DNA of 64,000 nt from Planotetraspora thailandica (GTDB lineage: Bacteria; Actinomycetota; Actinomycetes; Streptosporangiales; Streptosporangiaceae): NCBI RefSeq assembly GCF_016863335.1, contig NZ_BOOR01000008.1, positions 338,767 to 402,766 on the forward strand, read 5' to 3'. The notes under the pieces are model-generated. The model did not search any database, was not told where the DNA came from, and saw only the letters and a list, made by a program, of their open reading frames with translations. Shown here one piece after another: positions 1 through 8,304 of this stretch. The position numbers and the translations under genes are program-made. Numbering within the stretch: position 1 is the stretch's first letter; every line of letters begins with the position of its first letter.

Positions 1-3000
1 GGCTGCACGTCGTGATCCGCGGCGAGCGCGGCAAGCCGCTCGGCCGGCTCCCGGAGCACCTCGACGAACTGGAGCAGCGTCTCGCGGCCACCACGCGCTC
101 GTGGGAGGACGACCTGGCCGACGCCATCGCCGAGCTGTCCCCGCGCGAGGACGCGCCCCGCCTGATCCGTCGGTACGGCACGGCCTTCCCCGAGGGGTAC
201 AAGGCCGACTTCAAGCCCACCGAGGCCGTCGCCGACCTGAAGCGGCTGGAGGAGCTCGCCGAGGACCCCTCGGTGATCGGGATGAACCTGTACCTCCCGG
301 AAGGCGCGCAAGAGGGCGAACGGCGGTTCAAGCTCTACCGGCTGGGCGCCCCCATTTCGTTGTCCCGCGTGCTGCCGCTGCTCCAGCGCATGGGCGTGGA
401 GGTCGTCGACGAGCGTCCCTACGAGGTGGGACGGGAACGCGACGGCCACACCCCGGACGCCTGGATCTACGACTTCGGCCTGCGCTATACCGTGCCCGCC
501 GAGGCTGACGCCGCCGAGGTCAAGCGGTTGTTCCAGGACGCCTTCGGGGCGTTGTGGCGCGGAGATGTCGAAAACGACGGATTCAACGCGCTCGTGCTGG
601 CCGCCGGCCTCACCTGGGAGGAGGCCGAGGTGCTGCGCGCGTACGCCAAGTACCTCCGCCAGGCGGGCAGCACGTTCAGCCAGGCTTACATCGAGAAGGT
701 GCTGCGCGGCAACCTGCGGCTGGCCAGGCTGCTGGTGCAGCTCTTCGAGGCGCGCCTCGACCCGCGGAGGCCCGACGACGCGGGGACCGAGGTCTGCGAA
801 GCCCTCAACGAGGAGATCCTCGCGTCCCTGGACGAGGTGGCCTCACTCGACGAGGACCGCATCCTGCGCGCCTACCTTGAAATGATCAACGCGACCCTGC
901 GGACCAACGTCTTCCAGCACGGGGGAGACGACGGCCGCGAGGGCGGGGCGGGCGGCAGCCACTTCGTCTCCGGCAGGCGCAAGCCGTACATCTCGCTGAA
1001 GTTCGACCCCCAGGCGATCAGCGTGCTTCCGTTGCCGCGCCCGAAGTACGAGATCTTCGTCTACTCGCCCAGGGTCGAGGGCGTGCACCTGCGTTTCGGC
1101 AAGGTCGCCCGCGGCGGCCTGCGCTGGTCCGACCGCATGGAGGACTTCCGTACGGAGATCCTCGGCCTGGTCAAGGCCCAGACGGTGAAGAACACCGTGA
1201 TCGTGCCCACGGGGTCCAAGGGCGGATTCGTCGTGAAGCGCCCGCCTGCGGGCGGCCGCGACGAGCAGCTCGCCGAGGGCATCGCCTGCTACCGCCAGTT
1301 CATCTCCGGCCTGCTCGACCTGACGGACAACCTCGTCGCGGGCGAGGTCGTGCCCCCGCCTGACGTCGTACGGCACGACGGGGACGACACCTACCTTGTG
1401 GTGGCGGCAGACAAGGGAACGGCGACCTTCTCCGACATCGCCAACGAGATGTCCAAGGAATACGCCTTCTGGCTCGGCGACGCCTTCGCCTCGGGAGGCT
1501 CGGTCGGCTACGACCACAAGGCCATGGGCATCACGGCCAAGGGCGCGTGGGAGTCGGTGAAGTACCACTTCCGCACGATGGGCGTCGACGTCCAGGAGAC
1601 CGACTTCACCGTGGCCGGCATCGGCGACATGTCCGGTGATGTGTTCGGCAACGGCATGCTGCTGTCGCGGCACATCAGGCTGGTCGCGGCCTTCGACCAC
1701 CGGCACGTGTTCGTCGACCCGTCGCCGGACGCGGAACGCGGTTTCGCCGAGCGCAGCCGCCTGTTCGCGCTGCCGCGCAGCTCCTGGGCCGACTACGACC
1801 CGGCGCTCATCTCCGCGGGCGGCGGCGTCTGGCCGAGGACCGCCAAGTCGATCCCGGTCTCGCCCCAGATGCGCGCCGCGCTCGGCATCGCCGGCAACGT
1901 GACGGCGCTCGCGCCGAACGACCTGATCAGCGCCATCCTCAAGGCCCCGGTCGACCTGCTGTGGAACGGCGGCATCGGCACCTACGTCAAGGCGACGAAC
2001 GAGACGCACGCCGACGTCGGGGACAAGGCCAACGACTCCCTGCGGATCAACGCCGCCGACCTGCGCTGCAAGGTCGTCGGCGAGGGCGGCAACCTGGGGT
2101 TCACCCAGCTGGCCCGCATCGAGTTCGCGCTGGGCGGCGGGCTGGTCAACACCGACTTCATCGACAACTCGGCCGGTGTGGACACCTCCGACCACGAGGT
2201 CAACATCAAGATCCTGCTCAACCAGGTCGTGCGCGACGGCGAGATGACCGACGAGGAGCGCAACCGCCTCTTCCTCGAGATGACCGACGAAGTGGGCGAG
2301 CTGGTCCTCGACGACAACTACGCGCAGAACGTGGTGCTCGCCGCCTCCCGCAAGCAGGCTTCCGAAATGCTGCACATCCACGCGCGCTACCTGCGGCGCC
2401 TGGAACGGGCGGGGCTGGTCGACCGGCAGCTGGAGTTCCTCCCATCGGACAAGATGCTGGCCGACCGCCGCCAGGCCGGGCTCGGCCTCACCGGGCCCGA
2501 GTTCGCCGTCCTCCTCGCCTACACCAAGCATGTGGTGGACGCCGAGCTGCTGGCCTCGGACGTTCCGGACGATCCTTACCTCGCGTCATGGCTCGTCTCG
2601 TATTTCCCGTCGGCGCTGCGCAGCCGGTTCCGCTCGTACATGGACTCCCACCCGCTGCACCGGGAGATCATCACGACCCGGGTCGTGAACGACATGGTCA
2701 ACGCGGGCGGCACCAGCTTCGTGTTCCGCTTCGGGGAGGAGACCGGCGCCTCGACGCCCGACATCGTCCGCGCTTATCTGGTGACCCGCGAGGTGTTCGA
2801 CCTGGCCGACTTCCGGTTGCAGGTCGAGGCGCTGGACAACAAGGTCGACGCGCGCACGCAGTTGTCCATGCTTTTCGAGAGCCGCAAGCTGTCCGAGCGC
2901 GGCACCCGGTGGCTGCTCGGCAACCGCAGGCCCCCGCTCGACCTCGCGTCCACCGCGAAGACGCTCGTCGAGGGCTCGAACGGCCTGCTGCCCCACCTGC

Positions 3001-3530
3001 CGAAGCTGCTCACCGGTCTCGACCTGGTGGCCTACGAGGAGCGCAGGGATTCCTTCATTTCTCGCGGCGTGCCGGACGACCTGGCCCAGCGGGTGGCCTC
3101 CATGGTGCCGGCGTATTCGACGTTCGACCTGGTGGAGATCTCCTCGTTCACCGGCAGGCCCGTCGACGAGGTGGCCGAGGTCTACTTCGACCTGGCCGAC
3201 CGGCTCCAGCTCGCCCGGCTCAGGGAACGGGTCATCGCGCTGCCGCGCGACAGCAGATGGAACTCGATGGCCAGGTCCGCGCTCCGCGACGATCTCTATG
3301 CGGCCCACGCCTCGCTGACCCGCGACGTGCTGATCCACAGCGAGCCCGGGTTGTCGCCGGAGGACCGGCTGGCCAGCTGGTCGGAGGCCAACGAGGCCGC
3401 GGTGACGCGGGCCAGGCAGACGTTGTCGGAGATCTGGGAGAGCGACACCTTCGACCTGGCCACGCTGTCGGTCGCGCTGCGGGCCATCAGGACCCTGGTC
3501 GCCACCAGCAACCTCCCCCACGCGGAGTAG
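1..3530 (+). CDS. NAD-specific glutamate dehydrogenase, large type (5' end outside window)
   Basis: Oxidatively deaminates glutamate to 2-oxoglutarate with NAD in the cytoplasm. The frame is open from the first bases, and the protein of about 1,175 residues seen here matches the C-terminal three quarters of the roughly 1,600-residue GDH_2/Bac_GDH family, so the true start lies upstream. The segment KVARGGLRWSDRMEDFRTE and the glycine/lysine-rich TGSKGGFVVKRPP belong to the dehydrogenase core; GDMSGDVFGNGML and NGGIGTYVKA are further family hallmarks. It ends with TAG six bases before the convergent end of a lipoprotein gene. The long antisense open frames inside it are GC-bias shadows. Family assignment is firm; only the start is unknown. 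Confidence 0.95.
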   Translation, partial: LHVVIRGERGKPLGRLPEHLDELEQRLAATTRSWEDDLADAIAELSPREDAPRLIRRYGTAFPEGYKADFKPTEAVADLKRLEELAEDPSVIGMNLYLPEGAQEGERRFKLYRLGAPISLSRVLPLLQRMGVEVVDERPYEVGRERDGHTPDAWIYDFGLRYTVPAEADAAEVKRLFQDAFGALWRGDVENDGFNALVLAAGLTWEEAEVLRAYAKYLRQAGSTFSQAYIEKVLRGNLRLARLLVQLFEARLDPRRPDDAGTEVCEALNEEILASLDEVASLDEDRILRAYLEMINATLRTNVFQHGGDDGREGGAGGSHFVSGRRKPYISLKFDPQAISVLPLPRPKYEIFVYSPRVEGVHLRFGKVARGGLRWSDRMEDFRTEILGLVKAQTVKNTVIVPTGSKGGFVVKRPPAGGRDEQLAEGIACYRQFISGLLDLTDNLVAGEVVPPPDVVRHDGDDTYLVVAADKGTATFSDIANEMSKEYAFWLGDAFASGGSVGYDHKAMGITAKGAWESVKYHFRTMGVDVQETDFTVAGIGDMSGDVFGNGMLLSRHIRLVAAFDHRHVFVDPSPDAERGFAERSRLFALPRSSWADYDPALISAGGGVWPRTAKSIPVSPQMRAALGIAGNVTALAPNDLISAILKAPVDLLWNGGIGTYVKATNETHADVGDKANDSLRINAADLRCKVVGEGGNLGFTQLARIEFALGGGLVNTDFIDNSAGVDTSDHEVNIKILLNQVVRDGEMTDEERNRLFLEMTDEVGELVLDDNYAQNVVLAASRKQASEMLHIHARYLRRLERAGLVDRQLEFLPSDKMLADRRQAGLGLTGPEFAVLLAYTKHVVDAELLASDVPDDPYLASWLVSYFPSALRSRFRSYMDSHPLHREIITTRVVNDMVNAGGTSFVFRFGEETGASTPDIVRAYLVTREVFDLADFRLQVEALDNKVDARTQLSMLFESRKLSERGTRWLLGNRRPPLDLASTAKTLVEGSNGLLPHLPKLLTGLDLVAYEERRDSFISRGVPDDLAQRVASMVPAYSTFDLVEISSFTGRPVDEVAEVYFDLADRLQLARLRERVIALPRDSRWNSMARSALRDDLYAAHASLTRDVLIHSEPGLSPEDRLASWSEANEAAVTRARQTLSEIWESDTFDLATLSVALRAIRTLVATSNLPHAE

Positions 3531-3536
3531 GGGAGG

Positions 3537-4586
3537 TCAGCGGGTGGTGGCCTTGGTCACCAGGCCGTCGTAGCCGATGACGTACGCGGGCGCGGTGGAC
3601 GCCTTGGGCGGCACCGCGCTCACGTACTGCTGGGTCTCCTCGATCACCCGTTCGTTGATGATGAACGGGTCCTTCAGCATCCACCGGGCCTGGGCCGGGA
3701 CGGTCACCGGGCGCCCCTTGGCGAACATGAGCCCCTGGCTCGGCGACCAGGTGGAGGTGCGGATCAGGGTGTACAGCATCAGCGCGCCTCCGCCCTCGGT
3801 CCGCAGGGCGAAGACGGGGTAGGTCGTGGCGACGGCGAACAGGCTCTGGTACTGCATGCCGTCGTCGGACTGCGCCTTCTCCTTGGCAGCGCCGATGTCC
3901 GCGGAGTATCCCGTTGTCTGCGGGCCCGGGGCGATCAGCCCTGAGGCGAACCCGCGCGGGCCGTCCTCGGCCACGGTCGCGTGCAGCGGTCCCATGAGGT
4001 TGGGGCTGATCGCGATGCTCTCGTCACGCGAGTCCAGGGCCGTGGCGTACCCGTCGGCGTCCAGGCTGACGTCCGGCGGCTTGTCGCCCGGGTAGATCAG
4101 CGACTCGAAGCTGTTCTGCCAGGGAGACTTCGGGTTCGGCCGGGTGAAGGCCAGGACGGCGGTGCGGACCTCGCCCGACGAGCTGTGCCGCTCCGCCGTC
4201 GCGGCGAACCACTGCAGGGGGGTCTTGGCGCCCTGCCGGGGCACGAAGACCCTGGGACGCGTCCAGGAGTAATGCGGGGGCGTGGCGCCGTACGAGTGGA
4301 TCTGGGCCGCAGTGATCGGGCGCTGCCCGTCCCGGGTCAGGGCGAGCGTCCACCGGTCCGCGCCTGCCGACCGCAGGACGTCGTCGGTCGCCAGGAACGT
4401 CTTGAGCGCCCTGGTGGCCTCCTGGACCGTCACGGCCTGCGCCTCCGGGCTGGGGCTCGCCGCGGGCGCGCTCGACGTCGCGGCAGCGGGGCTCGCCGAG
4501 GGCCTGGCGGGAGCCGGGCTCGAACAGGCTGCGGCCGTACCGGCGAGGAGTGCCACGGCCAGCGCACTCCGAGCGACCCCGTTCAC
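3537..4586 (-). CDS. Secreted lipoprotein of unknown function
   Basis: A 349-residue protein starting at GTG with a strong AGGAGG ribosome binding site. The N-terminus is a lipoprotein signal peptide: a hydrophobic stretch ending LLAGTAAACSS, with the acylated cysteine at about residue 21, followed by a low-complexity Ala/Ser/Pro linker typical of surface-tethered actinobacterial lipoproteins. The remaining 280 residues form a globular domain with no motif I recognise; similar proteins are common in Streptosporangiales as hypothetical proteins. It stands alone, convergent with the glutamate dehydrogenase and divergent from prfB. Extracytoplasmic location is well supported; function is unknown. 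Confidence 0.85.
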   Translation of the reverse strand: MNGVARSALAVALLAGTAAACSSPAPARPSASPAAATSSAPAASPSPEAQAVTVQEATRALKTFLATDDVLRSAGADRWTLALTRDGQRPITAAQIHSYGATPPHYSWTRPRVFVPRQGAKTPLQWFAATAERHSSSGEVRTAVLAFTRPNPKSPWQNSFESLIYPGDKPPDVSLDADGYATALDSRDESIAISPNLMGPLHATVAEDGPRGFASGLIAPGPQTTGYSADIGAAKEKAQSDDGMQYQSLFAVATTYPVFALRTEGGGALMLYTLIRTSTWSPSQGLMFAKGRPVTVPAQARWMLKDPFIINERVIEETQQYVSAVPPKASTAPAYVIGYDGLVTKATTR

Positions 4587-4668
4587 GCCATCCTCCTAGT
4601 ACAAGGATCCACATGCTACCGAGCCGCGGGACCAGACAGGGTCCCGCGTTCGCGTACCCTTTACAGAC

Positions 4669-5778
4669 GTGGCAGTCATCGATCCAGCCGAAGAGATCAA
4701 CGAGCTCACCGGCACGCTCAGGAGCATCCAGGACGTGCTCGACCTCGACGCCCTGCACAAGCAGGTCGCCGAACTGGAGGCGCAGGCTGCCGCGCCTGAC
4801 CTGTGGAACGACCCCGAGCAGGCGCAGAAGGTCACGAGCAAGCTGTCCCACATCCAGGGCGAGATCAACAGGGTCGAGGGCCTGGCCCGCCGCCTTGACG
4901 ACCTGCCCGTCCTGTTCGAGCTCGCCGCCGAGGAAGGCGACGAGGACGCGCTGGCCGAGGCGGAGAAGGAGCTGGCCTCCCTCAAGGCCGACGTCGGGGC
5001 GCTCGAGGTGCGCACCCTCCTGTCGGGCGAGTACGACGCCCGTGAGGCCCTCGTCACGATCAACTCGCAGGCCGGCGGCGTCGACGCGGCCGACTGGGCG
5101 CAGATGCTCCTGCGCATGTACCTGCGGTGGGCCGAGCGCAAGAACTACACGACCGAGGTCTACGACACCTCCTACGCGGAGGAGGCCGGCATCAAGTCGG
5201 CCACGTTCGTGATCAAGGCCCCCTACGCGTACGGCACGCTGCGCGGCGAGCACGGCACGCACCGCCTGGTCAGGATCAGCCCCTTCGACAACCAGGGCAG
5301 GCGCCAGACCTCCTTCGCCGGCGTCGACGTGGTCCCCGTGGTCGAGCAGACCGACCACATCGACATCAACGAAGACGACCTGCGCATCGACGTCTACCGG
5401 TCGTCAGGCCCAGGCGGCCAGGGCGTGAACACCACGGACTCCGCGGTCCGGATCACGCACCTCCCGACCGGCATCGTGGTCTCCTGCCAGAACGAGCGGT
5501 CGCAGCTGCAGAACCGGGCCTCGGCGATGGCCGTGTTGTCCGCGAAACTGCTGGAGCGCAAGCGGCAGGAGGAGGCCGCTGCGATGAACGAGCTGCGGGG
5601 CGAGACCACGACGTCGTGGGGCACCCAGATCCGCAACTACGTCCTGCACCCGTACCAGATCGTCAAGGACCTGCGGTCCGGCGTCGAGGCGGGCAACCCG
5701 ACCGCAGTCCTGGACGGCGACCTCGACGAGTTCATCGAGGGTGAGATCCGCTGGATGCGCCGGCAGGAGGCGCACTAG
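4669..5778 (+). CDS. prfB: Peptide chain release factor 2
   Basis: Class I release factor that recognises UGA and UAA and triggers peptidyl-tRNA hydrolysis in the ribosome. The 369-residue product has the decoding tripeptide SPF (in [10 protein letters not shown]) and the catalytic GGQ loop ([20 protein letters not shown]) in the expected order, with the usual helical N-terminal domain. It starts at GTG. The frame is continuous, so the autoregulatory +1 frameshift used by many bacterial prfB genes is absent here. It precedes the ftsE-ftsX-smpB genes, a conserved order in actinobacteria. Confidence 0.97.
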   Translation: MAVIDPAEEINELTGTLRSIQDVLDLDALHKQVAELEAQAAAPDLWNDPEQAQKVTSKLSHIQGEINRVEGLARRLDDLPVLFELAAEEGDEDALAEAEKELASLKADVGALEVRTLLSGEYDAREALVTINSQAGGVDAADWAQMLLRMYLRWAERKNYTTEVYDTSYAEEAGIKSATFVIKAPYAYGTLRGEHGTHRLVRISPFDNQGRRQTSFAGVDVVPVVEQTDHIDINEDDLRIDVYRSSGPGGQGVNTTDSAVRITHLPTGIVVSCQNERSQLQNRASAMAVLSAKLLERKRQEEAAAMNELRGETTTSWGTQIRNYVLHPYQIVKDLRSGVEAGNPTAVLDGDLDEFIEGEIRWMRRQEAH

Positions 5779-5782
5779 CGGC

Positions 5783-5971
5783 CTAGTAGCCGCTGATGTG
5801 GGACAGCGCCACCAGAGCGATCGCGAGGAGCACCGCCACCGCGATGAGCACTGGTGGCAGCCCCATGAATCCGTGGTGGTGCAACTTGGCGCGGCCCTCC
5901 CGGCAGACGGGGCACCGGCCCTCCACAACGGGGCCCGCGCACGCCGCGCAGATCAGATGTTCGCAGCTCAT
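5783..5971 (-). CDS. Small membrane protein with N-terminal cysteine-rich knuckle
   Basis: A 62-residue protein beginning MSCEHLICAACAGPVVEGRCPVC, a CxxC-type zinc-knuckle-like segment with two Cys pairs, followed by a charged HHH-containing linker and one C-terminal membrane helix (VLIAVAVLLAIALVALSHI). The ATG at 5971 is preferred over an upstream TTG because AGAGGTG lies at correct spacing just before it. It sits on the opposite strand between prfB and ftsE. Function is unknown; a membrane-anchored metal-binding protein is an inference from composition only. Confidence 0.7.
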   Translation of the reverse strand: MSCEHLICAACAGPVVEGRCPVCREGRAKLHHHGFMGLPPVLIAVAVLLAIALVALSHISGY

Positions 5972-6145
5972 GGCACCTCTACCGCCCTGCAACTCAGGGG
6001 CTAATCGTTTTGTTTCCGTTATGGACGTTCCATGCCAGTGTTACCCCTAGACTGAGCTACGGCCAACCGGAGCGTCGATCGGAACTTACGGTCGCCCTCC
6101 GCGCTGGATGTCCAACCCCCTAGACTGGCTTGCCGTGATGCGCCC

Positions 6146-6835
6146 GTGATCCATTTCGATAATGTCACCAAGGTCTACACGAACCAAAACCGGCCTGCCC
6201 TCGACCACGTGAGCGTGGACGTCGACAAGGGCGAGTTCGTGTTTCTGGTCGGTCCCTCAGGATCGGGAAAGTCCACTTTCCTCCGCCTGGTTCTGAAGGA
6301 GGAGCGCCCCAACTCGGGGGCGATCCACGTGGCCGGCAAGGAACTCTCCCGGTTGTCCAACTTCAAGGTGCCCCATCTGCGGCGCCGTATCGGATGCGTC
6401 TTCCAGGACTTCCGCCTCCTGCCCAACAAGAACGTCTACGAGAACGTGGCGTTCGCGCTGGAGGTCATCGGAAAGCCGCGCCGCTTCATCCGCAAGGTCG
6501 TGCCCGAGGTGATCGAGCTGGTCGGGCTGGAGGGCAAGGCGCATCGCATGCCGGACGAGCTTTCCGGCGGTGAGCAGCAGCGTGTCGCGATGGCCCGCGC
6601 CTTCGTCAACCGGCCCATGATCCTCCTGGCGGACGAGCCCACCGGAAACATCGACCCCGCGACGAGCATCGGCATCATGAAGGTGCTCGACCGCATCAAC
6701 AGGACCGGCACCACCGTCCTCATGGCAACGCATGACGCCGCCATCGTCGACTCCATGCGCAAGCGCGTCGTGGAGCTGGAGGACGGAAAGATCGTCCGCG
6801 ACCAGTCGCGTGGCGTCTACGGTCAGGCTTATTAG
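6146..6835 (+). CDS. ftsE: Cell division ATP-binding protein FtsE
   Basis: ATPase of the FtsEX ABC complex, which links the cytokinetic ring to peptidoglycan hydrolase activation at the septum. The 229-residue protein has Walker [10 protein letters not shown], signature LSGGEQQR, Walker [11 protein letters not shown] and the H-loop MATHD, all intact. The GTG start lacks a clear Shine-Dalgarno sequence; a TAGACT hexamer about 20 bases upstream (6121-6126) could be a -10 giving a very short leader. ftsX follows after 14 bases, so the two are co-transcribed. Confidence 0.96.
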   Translation: MIHFDNVTKVYTNQNRPALDHVSVDVDKGEFVFLVGPSGSGKSTFLRLVLKEERPNSGAIHVAGKELSRLSNFKVPHLRRRIGCVFQDFRLLPNKNVYENVAFALEVIGKPRRFIRKVVPEVIELVGLEGKAHRMPDELSGGEQQRVAMARAFVNRPMILLADEPTGNIDPATSIGIMKVLDRINRTGTTVLMATHDAAIVDSMRKRVVELEDGKIVRDQSRGVYGQAY

Positions 6836-6849
6836 GAGTAACTGGGAGC

Positions 6850-7749
6850 ATGCGGGCCAACTTCATCTTCTCCGAGGTCTGGATCGGCCTTCGCCGCAAT
6901 CTCACGATGACCATCGCCGTCATCGTCACCGTGGCGGTCGGAATGGCGCTGCTCGGCATCGGACTGATGATCAACTCACAGGTCTCGTCCATGACGGGAT
7001 ACTGGGTCGACAAGGTCGAGCTGTCGGTTTTCCTGTGCAAGAAGAACGACGTCTTCCCGGCCTGTAAGGACAAGCCCCCGCTCACCGACGACCAGAAGGC
7101 GGCTCTGAAGCAGACGATTCAGAGCATGCCCGAGGTCGAACGGGTCGACTTCGAGGACCAGAACCAGGCGTACGAGAACTTCAAGGCGCAGCAGGGCAAC
7201 AGCCTGCTGCTGTCGGTGATCCAGCCTGGCGACCTTTCGGAGTCCTTCCGCGTCAAGCTCAAGAACCCCGACAACGCGACCGCCGTCTCCGAGAGCATCC
7301 AGGGGCAGACGGGCGTGGCCAACATCGTCAACCAGCGGCAGATCCTCGACACCTATTTCGGCTTCCTGAGCAAGCTCAGAAACATGGCCCTCGGCGTGGC
7401 CATCCTCATGGTGTTCGCGGCGACGCTGCTGATCGGCAACACGGTCCGCCTCTCGGCTTACAACCGGCGTAGAGAGACCGGCATCATGCGGCTGGTGGGT
7501 GCGTCGAACATCTACATCCAGCTCCCCTTCGTCATGGAGGGTGTGATCGCCGGCCTGATCGGCGGAGTCTTCGCCGCGGTCCTGCTGATCGTCACGAAGG
7601 TCTTGTTGTTCGAGGGAATCCAGTCGTACATGGCCGTCCCCCTCGGGTGGAACACGGTGGCCGGAGTGATCACCTTCACCATGGCCGTCGGCGTGGTGAT
7701 CTGTGTTCTCGCATCCTTCATCACGCTCCGTCGTTATCTGCGCGTGTGA
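6850..7749 (+). CDS. ftsX: Cell division permease-like protein FtsX
   Basis: Membrane partner of FtsE. The 299-residue protein has the family layout: a short cytoplasmic N-terminus, first membrane helix (LTMTIAVIVTVAVGMALLGIGLM), an extracellular domain of about 120 residues with two cysteines (FLCKKNDVFPACKDKP) as in other actinobacterial FtsX proteins, then three more helices with the conserved RRRETGIMRLVGAS loop. It starts at ATG after an AGGAGTAACTGGGAGC leader 14 bases behind ftsE. The extracellular domain would contact a peptidoglycan hydrolase, not encoded nearby. Confidence 0.96.
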   Translation: MRANFIFSEVWIGLRRNLTMTIAVIVTVAVGMALLGIGLMINSQVSSMTGYWVDKVELSVFLCKKNDVFPACKDKPPLTDDQKAALKQTIQSMPEVERVDFEDQNQAYENFKAQQGNSLLLSVIQPGDLSESFRVKLKNPDNATAVSESIQGQTGVANIVNQRQILDTYFGFLSKLRNMALGVAILMVFAATLLIGNTVRLSAYNRRRETGIMRLVGASNIYIQLPFVMEGVIAGLIGGVFAAVLLIVTKVLLFEGIQSYMAVPLGWNTVAGVITFTMAVGVVICVLASFITLRRYLRV

Positions 7750-7750
7750 C

Positions 7751-7797
7751 CGGTGGGCGACTTCCCGAGCCTCGGCTCGTGTCGTTTTCGCCCACCG
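7751..7797. repeat. 10-bp perfect inverted repeat after ftsX
   Basis: CGGTGGGCGA at 7751-7760 is the exact reverse complement of TCGCCCACCG at 7788-7797. The 27-base interval carries a smaller inverted pair (CGAGCC/GGCTCG). It starts one base after the ftsX stop region and ends 21 bases before the smpB start. No T-tract follows the outer stem, so it may be a weak terminator, an RNA-stability element or a leader structure for smpB. Confidence 0.5.
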
Positions 7798-7818
7798 CGT
7801 CAACGGTAGGCTCCCTGT

Positions 7819-8301
7819 ATGCCACGTGAGATCGGGCGGAAATTGATCGCCCAGAACAAGCGTGCCCGCCATGACTACTTCATCGAGGACACCTATGAGG
7901 CCGGGCTTGTGCTGACCGGCACCGAGGTCAAGTCACTGCGTGCGGGCAAGGCCAACCTCACCGACGGCTACGCCTCGGTGGACAACGGCGAGGCGTGGCT
8001 GATCAACGTGTACATCCCTGAATACAGCCAGGGCACGTGGACCAACCACGCCGCGCGGCGCACCCGCAAGCTGCTGCTCCACAGCAAGGAGATCAGCAAG
8101 ATCAGTGCGACGCTCAAGGAGCGCGGCCTGACGCTGATCCCGCTGTCGATGTACTTCAAAGACGGGAAGGCCAAGATCGAGATCGGCATCGCCCGGGGCA
8201 AGAAGGACTACGACAAGCGTCAGACTCTGATGGAGAAGCAGGCGAGCCGCGAGATGGCCCGGGCCATGTCCAACGCGGTTCGCCGCCGGGGAGGCCGCTA
8301 G
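7819..8301 (+). CDS. smpB: SsrA-binding protein SmpB
   Basis: Binds tmRNA and delivers it to stalled ribosomes in trans-translation. The 160-residue product shows the family hallmarks: [43 protein letters not shown], the internal SK-I-KI segment, and the basic C-terminal tail [22 protein letters not shown] that enters the decoding centre. Its RNA partner ssrA lies 2.3 kb downstream on the same strand, separated by a penicillin-binding-protein homologue that begins three bases after the smpB stop. Confidence 0.97.
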   Translation: MPREIGRKLIAQNKRARHDYFIEDTYEAGLVLTGTEVKSLRAGKANLTDGYASVDNGEAWLINVYIPEYSQGTWTNHAARRTRKLLLHSKEISKISATLKERGLTLIPLSMYFKDGKAKIEIGIARGKKDYDKRQTLMEKQASREMARAMSNAVRRRGGR

Positions 8302-8304
8302 GCC

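Noticed and set aside
843..2531. 562-codon antisense open frame inside glutamate dehydrogenase
   Set aside because: A product of high GC third-position bias; its translation is low-complexity Val/Asp/Gly/Arg with no family motif and the plus strand is clearly coding.
4669..4760. Programmed +1 frameshift in prfB
   Set aside because: The reading frame is continuous from the GTG start; no early in-frame UGA or CUU-UGA site is present.
6048..6126. Two TAGACT hexamers as ftsE promoters
   Set aside because: They fit a -10 element but neither has a convincing -35 at 16-18 bp, so no promoter feature is listed.
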